Origin: an uncultured Lachnospiraceae bacterium
GTDB taxonomy: Bacteria; Bacillota; Clostridia; Lachnospirales; Lachnospiraceae
Length of the DNA stretch: 36,975 nt
Reading direction: 5' to 3'
Assembly: GCA_910588845.1 (NCBI GenBank)
Contig: CAJURU010000029.1
Span: forward strand, 1 to 36,975
The notes beneath the pieces are model-generated. The model was given only the letters and a program-made list of their open reading frames with translations. It was not told the DNA's origin and searched no databases. The translations under genes were made by a program, and so were the position numbers. The stretch's first letter is position 1, and each line of letters starts with the position of its first letter. This document shows positions 1-8,000 of this stretch, in pieces.

Positions 1-41
1 GCAAGCAGTGGCACTGCAATAAGTGCGGCAGTGATTTTTGA
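1..41 (+). CDS. Zinc-ribbon protein, C-terminal end only (cut by window start)
   Basis: The first codon begins at base 3. The 12 visible residues end in a CxxCG ribbon half (WHCNKCGSDF) and a TGA stop. The bases are identical to the end of the complete zinc-ribbon gene at 2456-2905, because the window opens inside the first copy of the 2,864-bp repeat. The rest of the gene should lie upstream of the window. Function is unknown. Confidence 0.8.
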   Translation, partial: KQWHCNKCGSDF

Positions 42-345
42 GCCATGCCGGGGCGTCCTTCTTTGCGGGCAGTTTAACCATTCCGGTGCATGCCGGGTTT
101 TCTATGTATTCCATCCCAGTATTATTTCTTATCATTGAATCCCTTATCTATTCCACAATGCATGGGCAGGGGATAAGGTCCCTGCGTTTGCGCAGCCTTT
201 TCACAGGCCGCCCTGCCATGCCAGGCAGTACCGAGCGCATCTTCGGCGGGCATCGTTGCATATAACCCGCCGTGGGAGTTGCCGCTGCTGTGGGGGCTTG
301 CCTTAACGTTAATCTCATGTAAGGCCTGTCCCTGCGGATTCATCG

Positions 346-485
346 AGCGTCACGTTGTTACGAACCGTGCCATGTCGCCATGGCAGGAGAGTAGTGATAC
401 GCTGCCATTACGCAGCCGTTGTACTTTGTTCCCGCATATTGTCCCTGTTATTTATTTACCCTGTGTATCGCACATTCGGCGTCAT
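346..485. repeat. 140-bp invariant non-coding block, copy 1
   Basis: The 140 bases are identical at 346-485, 3210-3349 and 12171-12310, with no gaps. The third copy matters because its neighbouring zinc-ribbon gene has diverged clearly. The block contains a perfect 7-bp hairpin (TGCCATG, loop TCGC, CATGGCA). No convincing ORF with a ribosome binding site covers it. It lies between the zinc-ribbon gene and the 3' end of the TMP N-terminal half. It could be a small RNA, a recombination site or the end of a mobile element. Confidence 0.8.
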
Positions 486-490
486 GGAAA

Positions 491-506
491 CTCCGGTATC
501 CCGGAG
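491..506 (-). terminator. Possible terminator after TMP fragment, copy 1
   Basis: A perfect 6-bp stem (CTCCGG/CCGGAG, loop TATC) sits right behind the TMP fragment stop codon. On the minus strand it is followed by a short TTT run. The stem is GC-rich but the U tract is short, so termination may be partial. Confidence 0.4.
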
Positions 507-509
507 GAC

Positions 510-1655
510 TCATGCCGCTGTCGGCATATTCAAAACAATGGGGGAAGACGTTTTATCCCTACCGACGTTTTTGAAAGAAGCGAAGAGCCCCGCCCCCAAT
601 CCGGCTGTGCCGAGGGGGCCGAGCGCCTTGGTGATGCTGTTTATAACGGAGAGGACGCCGTTTAAGCTGTTTACAATAGCAATGACGGCGTCTGAATCTA
701 CCAGGCTGCCCACCGTGTCAGCCCAGGTGTTGGAGAGGCGGTTTAAGGAGCCCTCCCAGGAATTTGCCGTCAGCTCTGCCTGTTCTGCCAGGGCGCCCGT
801 CCCATAGGTATATTCCTGCAGCATTTTTTCATACATGCCGAAATTACTGAGCACTGCGTCTAAGGCCTGCGCGCCCTGTGCGCTCCCGAGGGAATCCAGC
901 AGGCTGGCTTTCCTCGCGTCGCCGGGGGCTAAGGCGGCGTACGCCTGCGATAAATCTTTGAGTATGGCCATCGGGCCACGGAGGGAAGAGGCGCCGTCTT
1001 TTGTCTCTTCCAGCGACACATTCAGCGCCCGGCAGGCGTTTGCGTACCTGGCAAGGCCCCCGCCGTCAATGCCCTGCCCCTCGTCCGCTATCTGCTGCGT
1101 GTTCAGCAGGATGGCTTTGAGGGACTGTGCAGCCTCTGTGCCGCCCTGGCCTGTGGCCGCAATCACGGTGGCGAGCGCCGCAGTCGCTTCATCAGCCCCG
1201 AGCCCCAGTGAGGCCGTATATTCCCCTGCCAGGGACATGCCTTCGGCAAGCTCCGCCATGCTGACGGCGTTGCCGGAGCTGATGGCGCTGGCGCCGTCGA
1301 GGATTGCCGTCAGTTTTTCTACGGAGCCGCCAAGCCGGTAGGCATTATCTGCGGCGGAAATGTACTGGTTTGCAAGCTCAGCGGTGATGCCGCCTGCGTT
1401 CTGCGCCGCCAGGGACAGCTCCGCGATATCCGCCGCATTCTTATAGCCTGCGCCGGCTGCGTCCCGGACGGCCTGCAGGTAGTCGGCTGCCGATTTGCCG
1501 TATTTGCCGGCAATGCTGAATGACTGTTTTTCAATGCCGGCCAGGCCGGATTTGGTCAGCCCATCCGTTGTTTTTCTTATTTCTGTGAGAAGCGTGTCGA
1601 TTTCTTTTAAATCGGGTATGGCGTCTTTAAACTGGGAAGTTAAAAAATCTTTCAT
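510..1655 (-). pseudogene. Tape-measure protein N-terminal half, copy 1 (truncated)
   Basis: The 381-residue product matches the TP901-type tape-measure core: alternating Gly/Ala-rich helices with family-like stretches such as AELSLAAQNAGG, LSEGM-like MAELAEGM, AILLNTQQIADEGQGID and TANSWEGSLNRL. Full TMPs of this kind usually exceed 1,000 residues. This one stops soon after GLFASFKNVGRDK, about where the core domain ends, so it is a 3'-truncated gene. An AAGGAGG site 10 bases upstream, inside the end of the 47-codon ORF, sets the start. A plausible continuation of the protein is the TMP middle fragment seen at 2197-2400 and 10653-11504, on the far side of the zinc-ribbon gene. It may still be translated, but tail-length function is unlikely. 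Confidence 0.8.
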
Positions 1656-1658
1656 AAC

Positions 1659-1802
1659 CTATTTACCTCCTTGTGATTCCTGCGTGGCATTCCCGGCCTT
1701 TTCCACTGCCTCGGTGACGAGCTGTTCCATAAGCCGCCAGAATGCCAGCCTGCATTTCGTCTGCGTTGACTTGAGCATGAGCCATCTGATAAATGTAACC
1801 AT
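1659..1802 (-). CDS. Small 47-residue ORF upstream of TMP half, copy 1
   Basis: This ORF is too short for many gene finders. It starts with ATG behind a strong AAGGAGG site (spacing about 7) and ends three bases before the TMP start, so the TMP Shine-Dalgarno lies inside its last codons. That arrangement suggests translational coupling. The product begins MVTFIRWLMLKSTQTKC and is basic, then acidic, with Trp residues. I do not recognise a family. By position it could correspond to the small protein or chaperone that precedes a TMP in tail operons, or to the C-terminal end of one. Confidence 0.55.
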   Translation of the reverse strand: MVTFIRWLMLKSTQTKCRLAFWRLMEQLVTEAVEKAGNATQESQGGK

Positions 1803-1848
1803 AAATGATTCCTCCTTTTTGCATAAAACGTAAATGTGTCAATGGATG

Positions 1849-1876
1849 GGAAGGCGCAGAGTGGGGCTGCCCTTCC
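1849..1876 (-). promoter_or_regulatory. Leader hairpin next to 56-bp motif, copy 1
   Basis: The outer stem GGAAGG/CCTTCC and inner stem GCAG/CTGC enclose a 7-base loop. The hairpin lies two bases from the 56-bp motif and about 46 bases before the 47-codon ORF on the minus strand. A hairpin of different sequence but the same two-stem plan sits in the same place at 18689-18722. The role could be RNA stability or attenuation. Confidence 0.45.
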
Positions 1877-1878
1877 TA

Positions 1879-1934
1879 TGTAACTTTAATTTGTGCCCTG
1901 GCGCCAGGGTACAAATCGGAAGGAGATTTCCGAA
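1879..1934. repeat. 56-bp conserved motif with 28-bp dyad, site 1
   Basis: The consensus over the four sites is TGTAACTTTAATTTG, 17 variable bases, ACAAATSGG, 6 bases, ATTTCCGRA, with no gaps. Bases 1889-1916 form a 28-bp imperfect palindrome with a perfect 14-bp centre (CCCTGGCGCCAGGG). A second small dyad, TCGGAA/TTCCGA, follows. All four sites point the same way and lie upstream of minus-strand cassettes. This could be a site-specific recombination or attachment site, or a phage operator. Confidence 0.8.
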
Positions 1935-2054
1935 TGGGAGGGGAGGTTTGCAGTTTCTCTTCACGAGGAATGCACGATAGGGCGTTTAGGAAAACGCTAT
2001 GATTACATGAAAATTTGAGTTTAGATGTGTTTTGATATTGTTCCATATCCGTGC

Positions 2055-2100
2055 AATAAAATCCTTGATTGACGAAATAAGGAAAAGAAAGGATTTTATT
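2055..2100. repeat. 12-bp perfect inverted repeat
   Basis: AATAAAATCCTT at 2055-2066 pairs with AAGGATTTTATT at 2089-2100 across a 22-base loop. It lies in an AT-rich stretch (1935-2196) that shows weak similarity to 4799-4930, which follows the long TMP gene. It is too AT-rich for a classical terminator. I see no gene in 1935-2196. Confidence 0.5.
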
Positions 2101-2196
2101 TCATGATAGGAAACATGGAGAACCAGCCGTACAAAAAAACTGCCTTTTATGATGTAAGTGGGACTTAGGGGTAAAAGCATTAAAGGTTGCTCGATT

Positions 2197-2400
2197 CTAT
2201 TGACGGCAAAGACCCGTGTGGGTCGTCTGTAAGTCCCTCTTTATGTCGCTAATTCTGCCGCTGATGGCTGACCCAATTTCCTGGAAGGAGCGGCCGAACA
2301 TCCCCCACTTGGTGCTAATATTATTAATGCCGCTGCTGAATGTTTGGAATATCATACTGTAACGTGGAAGTTGCGGCAGCCTAGGCAAGGCTGTGGACAC
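2197..2400 (-). pseudogene. Tape-measure middle fragment, heavily truncated
   Basis: About 60 residues (STALPRLPQLPRYSMIFQTF, then GMFGRSFQEIGSAISGRI) closely match the start of the larger fragment at 10653-11504. Similarity stops after the residues DLQTTH, so the rest has been deleted. The frame is open a little upstream of the GTG at 2400 and no ribosome binding site is present, so this is an internal piece of a TMP rather than a true gene start. Its 5' edge overlaps the promoter of the divergent zinc-ribbon gene. Confidence 0.7.
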
Positions 2401-2422
2401 TTTGCCGGTTTTATGGTAGAAT
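2394..2422 (+). promoter_or_regulatory. Promoter of zinc-ribbon gene (2456)
   Basis: TGGACA (2394-2399), a 17-base spacer and TAGAAT (2417-2422), 34 bases before the ATG. The same promoter is conserved base for base before the paralogue at 11560. It lies within bases that can be read as TMP coding sequence on the other strand. Confidence 0.7.
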
Positions 2423-2455
2423 GGATGCCAGTAAAGTTATGAGGAGGATAAAGTA

Positions 2456-2905
2456 ATGCCATTTTTCTACTGTAAAAGATGCGGAAGGATTTGCATAAAT
2501 GATGTAAATAGCGGGAGCTGTGATTGCTGCGGTTCAGAGTATTACCCGGTCCCGGAGAAATATTGGGAAGAGGGAGAGGTTTTTATGCGTGATGAACAGA
2601 AGCAGTTATTATGGGAAGAGCTCGTCAAGACTTCGCCGATATATGACGAAAATCTCTTTAACCAGAGGGATGTGTATCTAAACGAGCTATGGGTTAAGTC
2701 AGAAGCTGCCCTGGCCCGCGGCAGAGCCATCCAGGAAGGCCGCGACAAAGGCAACCGCTTCGGGGTCGAGTGCCCTTACTGCCATGCCACGAATGTCAGG
2801 AAGGTCTCCCTTGCAGGGCGGGCAGTGTCTGCCGGCATCTTTGGTCTGGGCAGCAAAAAGATCGGCAAGCAGTGGCACTGCAATAAGTGCGGCAGTGATT
2901 TTTGA
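2456..2905 (+). CDS. Double zinc-ribbon protein, 149 aa
   Basis: The N-terminal ribbon has C6-x2-C9 and a CDCCG pair. The C-terminal ribbon has C106-x2-C109 and C142-x2-C145. Between them is an acidic helical linker. The segment between the C-terminal Cys pairs is a Gly/Ala-rich, membrane-like stretch (AGRAVSAGIFGLGSKKIG). A GAGGAGG site precedes the ATG. The gene is antisense to the surrounding TMP cassettes and has its own promoter, as a phage moron gene would. Paralogues lie at 1-41 (partial) and 11560-12015, with a longer relative at 9865-10437. Exact function is unknown; superinfection immunity, regulation or a role in cassette mobility are all guesses. Confidence 0.85.
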   Translation: MPFFYCKRCGRICINDVNSGSCDCCGSEYYPVPEKYWEEGEVFMRDEQKQLLWEELVKTSPIYDENLFNQRDVYLNELWVKSEAALARGRAIQEGRDKGNRFGVECPYCHATNVRKVSLAGRAVSAGIFGLGSKKIGKQWHCNKCGSDF

Positions 2906-3209
2906 GCCATGCCGGGGCGTCCTTCTTTGCGGGCAGTTTAACCATTCCGGTGCATGCCGGGTTTTCTATGTATTCCATCCCAGTATTATTTCTTATCATT
3001 GAATCCCTTATCTATTCCACAATGCATGGGCAGGGGATAAGGTCCCTGCGTTTGCGCAGCCTTTTCACAGGCCGCCCTGCCATGCCAGGCAGTACCGAGC
3101 GCATCTTCGGCGGGCATCGTTGCATATAACCCGCCGTGGGAGTTGCCGCTGCTGTGGGGGCTTGCCTTAACGTTAATCTCATGTAAGGCCTGTCCCTGCG
3201 GATTCATCG

Positions 3210-3349
3210 AGCGTCACGTTGTTACGAACCGTGCCATGTCGCCATGGCAGGAGAGTAGTGATACGCTGCCATTACGCAGCCGTTGTACTTTGTTCCCGCA
3301 TATTGTCCCTGTTATTTATTTACCCTGTGTATCGCACATTCGGCGTCAT
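3210..3349. repeat. 140-bp invariant non-coding block, copy 2
   Basis: Identical to 346-485, as part of the 2,864-bp tandem repeat. It lies 304 bases after the stop of the zinc-ribbon gene at 2456-2905. The intervening bases carry several short hairpins, including GCAGGG/CCCTGC and GGCGGG/CCCGCC stems, that are absent from the third copy. Confidence 0.8.
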
Positions 3350-3354
3350 GGAAA

Positions 3355-3370
3355 CTCCGGTATCCCGGAG
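3355..3370 (-). terminator. Possible terminator after TMP fragment, copy 2
   Basis: Exact copy of the 6-bp hairpin at 491-506, behind the second TMP N-terminal half. It has the same short U tract and the same uncertainty. Confidence 0.4.
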
Positions 3371-3373
3371 GAC

Positions 3374-4519
3374 TCATGCCGCTGTCGGCATATTCAAAAC
3401 AATGGGGGAAGACGTTTTATCCCTACCGACGTTTTTGAAAGAAGCGAAGAGCCCCGCCCCCAATCCGGCTGTGCCGAGGGGGCCGAGCGCCTTGGTGATG
3501 CTGTTTATAACGGAGAGGACGCCGTTTAAGCTGTTTACAATAGCAATGACGGCGTCTGAATCTACCAGGCTGCCCACCGTGTCAGCCCAGGTGTTGGAGA
3601 GGCGGTTTAAGGAGCCCTCCCAGGAATTTGCCGTCAGCTCTGCCTGTTCTGCCAGGGCGCCCGTCCCATAGGTATATTCCTGCAGCATTTTTTCATACAT
3701 GCCGAAATTACTGAGCACTGCGTCTAAGGCCTGCGCGCCCTGTGCGCTCCCGAGGGAATCCAGCAGGCTGGCTTTCCTCGCGTCGCCGGGGGCTAAGGCG
3801 GCGTACGCCTGCGATAAATCTTTGAGTATGGCCATCGGGCCACGGAGGGAAGAGGCGCCGTCTTTTGTCTCTTCCAGCGACACATTCAGCGCCCGGCAGG
3901 CGTTTGCGTACCTGGCAAGGCCCCCGCCGTCAATGCCCTGCCCCTCGTCCGCTATCTGCTGCGTGTTCAGCAGGATGGCTTTGAGGGACTGTGCAGCCTC
4001 TGTGCCGCCCTGGCCTGTGGCCGCAATCACGGTGGCGAGCGCCGCAGTCGCTTCATCAGCCCCGAGCCCCAGTGAGGCCGTATATTCCCCTGCCAGGGAC
4101 ATGCCTTCGGCAAGCTCCGCCATGCTGACGGCGTTGCCGGAGCTGATGGCGCTGGCGCCGTCGAGGATTGCCGTCAGTTTTTCTACGGAGCCGCCAAGCC
4201 GGTAGGCATTATCTGCGGCGGAAATGTACTGGTTTGCAAGCTCAGCGGTGATGCCGCCTGCGTTCTGCGCCGCCAGGGACAGCTCCGCGATATCCGCCGC
4301 ATTCTTATAGCCTGCGCCGGCTGCGTCCCGGACGGCCTGCAGGTAGTCGGCTGCCGATTTGCCGTATTTGCCGGCAATGCTGAATGACTGTTTTTCAATG
4401 CCGGCCAGGCCGGATTTGGTCAGCCCATCCGTTGTTTTTCTTATTTCTGTGAGAAGCGTGTCGATTTCTTTTAAATCGGGTATGGCGTCTTTAAACTGGG
4501 AAGTTAAAAAATCTTTCAT
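3374..4519 (-). pseudogene. Tape-measure protein N-terminal half, copy 2 (truncated)
   Basis: The 381-residue product is the same as at 510-1655, with the same 47-codon ORF and ribosome binding site in front. Downstream on the minus strand come the hairpin, the 140-bp block, the antisense zinc-ribbon gene (2905-2456) and then the TMP middle fragment (2400-2197). This is the order expected if the zinc-ribbon segment interrupts one original TMP gene. Confidence 0.8.
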
Positions 4520-4522
4520 AAC

Positions 4523-4666
4523 CTATTTACCTCCTTGTGATTCCTGCGTGGCATTCCCGGCCTTTTCCACTGCCTCGGTGACGAGCTGTTCCATAAGCCG
4601 CCAGAATGCCAGCCTGCATTTCGTCTGCGTTGACTTGAGCATGAGCCATCTGATAAATGTAACCAT
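4523..4666 (-). CDS. Small 47-residue ORF upstream of TMP half, copy 2
   Basis: Exact copy of the ORF at 1659-1802. An AAGGAGG site precedes its ATG, and its last codons contain the Shine-Dalgarno of the TMP fragment that starts at 4519. No family recognised. Confidence 0.55.
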   Translation of the reverse strand: MVTFIRWLMLKSTQTKCRLAFWRLMEQLVTEAVEKAGNATQESQGGK

Positions 4667-4712
4667 AAATGATTCCTCCTTTTTGCATAAAACGTAAATG
4701 TGTCAATGGATG

Positions 4713-4740
4713 GGAAGGCGCAGAGTGGGGCTGCCCTTCC
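4713..4740 (-). promoter_or_regulatory. Leader hairpin next to 56-bp motif, copy 2
   Basis: Identical to the two-stem hairpin at 1849-1876, two bases from the site-2 motif. See that entry for the comparison with site 4. Confidence 0.45.
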
Positions 4741-4742
4741 TA

Positions 4743-4798
4743 TGTAACTTTAATTTGTGCCCTGGCGCCAGGGTACAAATCGGGGCCTGATTTCCGGA
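4743..4798. repeat. 56-bp conserved motif with 28-bp dyad, site 2
   Basis: The first 41 bases equal site 1, including the 14-bp perfect palindrome. The last 15 bases differ at several positions but keep ATTTCCGGA. The end of the 2,864-bp repeat identity therefore falls inside this motif. The bases from 4799 to 4930 hold no gene and resemble weakly the stretch right of site 1. Confidence 0.8.
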
Positions 4799-4930
4799 TG
4801 GAGGGAGGGGATTGCAGTTTTTTCACGGGGAATGCGCCTAGAGGGTACTTTGAAAAATTGCAAATCGTCATGTTTACATTGGAATTTAAGTTTTCATTAA
4901 TTATGATGGAATACGGATGAATAATAATGA

Positions 4931-5066
4931 TTATGCTTTTGGATAGATATTCTGGATGTTTCTTGCCATAACGATGAGGAGTTTGTTTTTGCCCTTCAGT
5001 TCAAGGAGGAAGTTCGTGACGCTGTTGATGGAGTCTGCCATTTCAAACCATTTGTCGGAACCGGTT
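4931..5066 (-). pseudogene. Frameshifted 3' tail of the long tape-measure gene
   Basis: Just after the TAA of the long TMP, the next reading frame continues with VKTGSDKWFEMADSIN and runs 45 codons to a stop at 4931. TGSDKW-like text fits the coiled-coil end of such TMPs. Removing one T near base 5071 joins the two frames without a stop. I read this as a recent frameshift in the long TMP, or else a programmed or assembly difference. Confidence 0.5.
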
Positions 5067-8000
5067 TTAACAAGCCTTGAGTTTGTCGGGCGCTTTGTTC
5101 TGGCTTCTGATACTGCTGATCTGCGAGAGGATGTTTTTGTTCATGGCCTTATAGTTTTTGATGTCCGCAGGGAATCCCCATGCTTCCCTGGCGTCAAGGA
5201 AGTTTTTGATTTTGCTGTTTTTGGCGTCAAACCGGGAGAAGCGTTTTTCATATCCGGTGATGCGCAGCTCAATTTTCCCGCGGGCAAGTTCCTGCTGCTC
5301 TTTTTTCAGGGCTTTGACGGCTTCCCGGCAGGCGAGGGCTTTTTCATGCCATTCCTTGTATTCCCGGATGCGCTTTTTCGTGCCCTCATCCGATATGGTT
5401 TCAATGTTCAGGCTTCCTTCCCGGACCTGTGCAGCGTATTTCTCATCAAGCCCCACTTTATTGGCACGCTCTGTATAGAGCTGGTCGGCCTGTGTCTGGA
5501 TGTCGATTTCCCTGGCAATTTGGGAAATGGCGCCGGCATAGTATTTCCTGCGGCTTTTGAATGACGCGAAAGCCTCCCTGGCGGCATTTCTGGCCTCGTC
5601 AACCTTGGTTTTGATGCGGGCGATGGCGGTTTCGATGAAGTTGAAGTCTTCCGGGGTTTCGGTTTTTGGGGGGTCGGTTTTGGGGGGTTGCGAGGGGGTC
5701 TTGTTGGGGGTGTTTCCGCCGGAACCCCCACCGGAAAAGTCCAGCTTCAGATTCTTGAGCGGCATGAATTCCGCTTCTACTGTTTTCATGGCTTCTTGCA
5801 TTGACATCCCATTTGTTTTTTTATATCCCCTGTCATCATAGCCGCCTGTCAGTTCAGCAAACCTCATTGCGGCAGCCGCGCCGTAAGTTGTGCTGATGAA
5901 TGTCTGGAGTTGTGAGATTTTTGTGGTAAGCCCGAGGTCTTCGTTGGCAAAGATTCTTTTTGCCTCGACAGCTGCCAGGATAGCGTTGGCGGCGCCGTAT
6001 GAAGCGCCCTGTTCCTGTAAAAAGGAGTTTACTTCTGCTATAGTTGCGTCTGTGACATTGTTGGTTGCAATTTTCAGGGCTTCTGTTTTCAGGCGGTTCA
6101 GCTCGTGCTTGTCCACAAGGGACTGCTGGACGATTTCCTCAGCGTTTGCCACGCCCATGGCTTCCAGCTGGCTGATATAGTACTCCTTTTCGCGTTCCGT
6201 GAGGTTGGCCAGAAAGTTATTGTTGTTCAGGAATGCAGAGGCAAGCCGGTTGGTTGCTTCCTGCACTTCTTCCATGGAAGAGGAGGCGCTGCCCATCACG
6301 GATTGGTAGTGTTCCCATTCCGAGGTCTGTGACTTGAGGCTTTCGTCCATGCCGGCAAGCACGTCGGAGCCGATGGCTGTGCCGGGGTTCTCCTGTCTGG
6401 CACGGAGGTTTTCCGTGAGCCCGGATATGCCTTTTTTCATGGAGGCGAGCTGTTCCGAGGAGGAGGCAAGCTGGTTTACTTTCCCGATGACTTCCTGGAT
6501 TTCTTTGGCGTCCCCGGGTTCGAGCCCGAGCCTGGCGAGGAATTCCTCTGAGCCTTTGGTGTTGTGGAAGGATTCCACGGTCAGCTGCCCGGCCTCGGCG
6601 AGGGAGAGGAGGTCGTTTTTGAGGGCTTTGAGGGAATCGTCTTCTGTGGCGTCGAGGGAGTCCCAGGCTTCGGGGAAGGAGAGGGTATCGTTTTTATAGA
6701 TATCATTCTGAACGTAACCAAGTTTGGCGAGCAGACTGATTAAGTCCTGGACTTCGAGACCATATTCTTTTGCTTTGGCGTATAGTTTGTCAAACGAATC
6801 GCCATTGTTGCCGTCATCAGCCATTGACTTTAAGTTAGTGTCAGACATTCCGCTTAGATTGTCAGCCAGTCCTGATATAGAGCTGTCTTTCTGCATTGTC
6901 TGATAGAAGGAGTATGTGCCATCATTAGCCGCAGAAAAGACGTCATCCATGATATGGGAATATTGCCTCCATTCTTCCTCGTTCTCCCGTATACCATGTT
7001 TGATAGATTGTAAGTTATCCCATGTTTTTTTGACGTTTTCATCATTATAAGGATCTTTGCTTCTCATTACGGCTTCATTATATGCTTCAACCGCTGAGAG
7101 GGCTTCATTATAGCCGTCAGACAAATCGTCATCGGTAGCAATCTGTGCCATTTTAGTCTGGTCGTATATTTCCTGGTATTCATCAAGCATGTTTTTTATT
7201 TTGTTTAAGGAATCAGACGATACATTTAGCACAGTATTATCAAATAAATGTTCATTTCCCAGTTCTTTTGCCGCGTCCCGCACATCCGTCTGGAAATCAT
7301 TTATCACTTGATATGCATCCTCGGGGTTGGCAGTGAGCGTAATATAGAACGATTCGCCGGTATCAAGAATTGACATTCCGGAATCTTTATATTTTTCTGC
7401 AATGTCTGTCAGGATTTCCTCATTATCTTCTGTCTTGGCAACCGCATAGGTTAAATCGTATGTGCTCTCAGACTCCATTTTTCTTTTCGCAATGTTTATA
7501 CCCTCAGTGTTTTCGTTAAGGAATTTGTTGGCGTTTTCCTTGTTCAGATTTTTAATGGCGTCTGTCTGGTCATTATATGCGTCTGTGACGAGGTTGATTT
7601 TATCACATTCGTCTCCATATTTTTCATTCATTTCCGTCTGTAATTCCAGAAGCTGTTTCTTGACGTTATAGGTTTCTTCCTCGTTGCCTTTGGCTGCGAG
7701 GAGTGCCTGGCGCAGTTCAACGTAGCGTTTTGTGTAATCCTCGATGGAAGAGGAAGACTCTTTATAACTGCCGGCGGATTGCTTTGCGTACTGCACGGCC
7801 TCCACCTCTGCCTGGTTGTGCCTGCTGATGACGGAGGAGACGACACTCCATGCTGTCGATACGGCTGCGAATATGATGCTGGCTTTCTGGAGCGCAGACA
7901 TGGAGACCCATGCGGCTTGTATGGATGCCTTCAGGCCAGTGAATGTCCCGCTCATGGCAGTCACGGAGGAAGCATTTGCGGCGTTTGAGGCGGTGTTGGC

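Larger units (their letters stand above)
1..1919. repeat. Tandem direct repeat, copy 1 (visible part)
   Basis: This stretch recurs at 2865-4783, an offset of 2,864 bases. It holds the zinc-ribbon gene end, a non-coding stretch, a TMP N-terminal half, a 47-codon ORF and the first 41 bases of the 56-bp motif. I saw no differences in the parts compared, and long ORFs in several frames are identical. Identity ends at base 1919/4783, inside the motif. The left end lies outside the window. Confidence 0.95.
2865..4783. repeat. Tandem direct repeat, copy 2
   Basis: Second copy of the repeat described at 1-1919. To its right the sequence differs from copy 1: here it leads into the 3' end of the long TMP gene, whereas copy 1 leads into a truncated TMP middle fragment and the next zinc-ribbon gene. 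Near-perfect identity points to a recent duplication or ongoing recombination. An assembly artefact is also possible and should be excluded. Confidence 0.95.

Noticed and set aside
346..485. Group II intron end, suggested by a GTGCGA and a CACGGTTCGTAAC stretch on the minus strand
   Set aside because: The paired half of a domain V and its GAAAG bulge are missing, and there is no reverse transcriptase. A different RNA or recombination element remains possible.
122..665. Overlapping 73-150 codon ORFs in both strands of the non-coding linker and TMP 3' end
   Set aside because: No ribosome binding sites, overlapping in several frames, and they break in the third copy where the linker is shorter.
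1986..2180. Minus-strand ORF of 64 codons between cassettes
   Set aside because: AT-rich with hydrophobic translation, no ribosome binding site, spans the inverted repeat.
4956..5564. Plus-strand ORF of 202 codons
   Set aside because: Shadow of the long TMP gene on the other strand; no ribosome binding site and no recognisable protein pattern.
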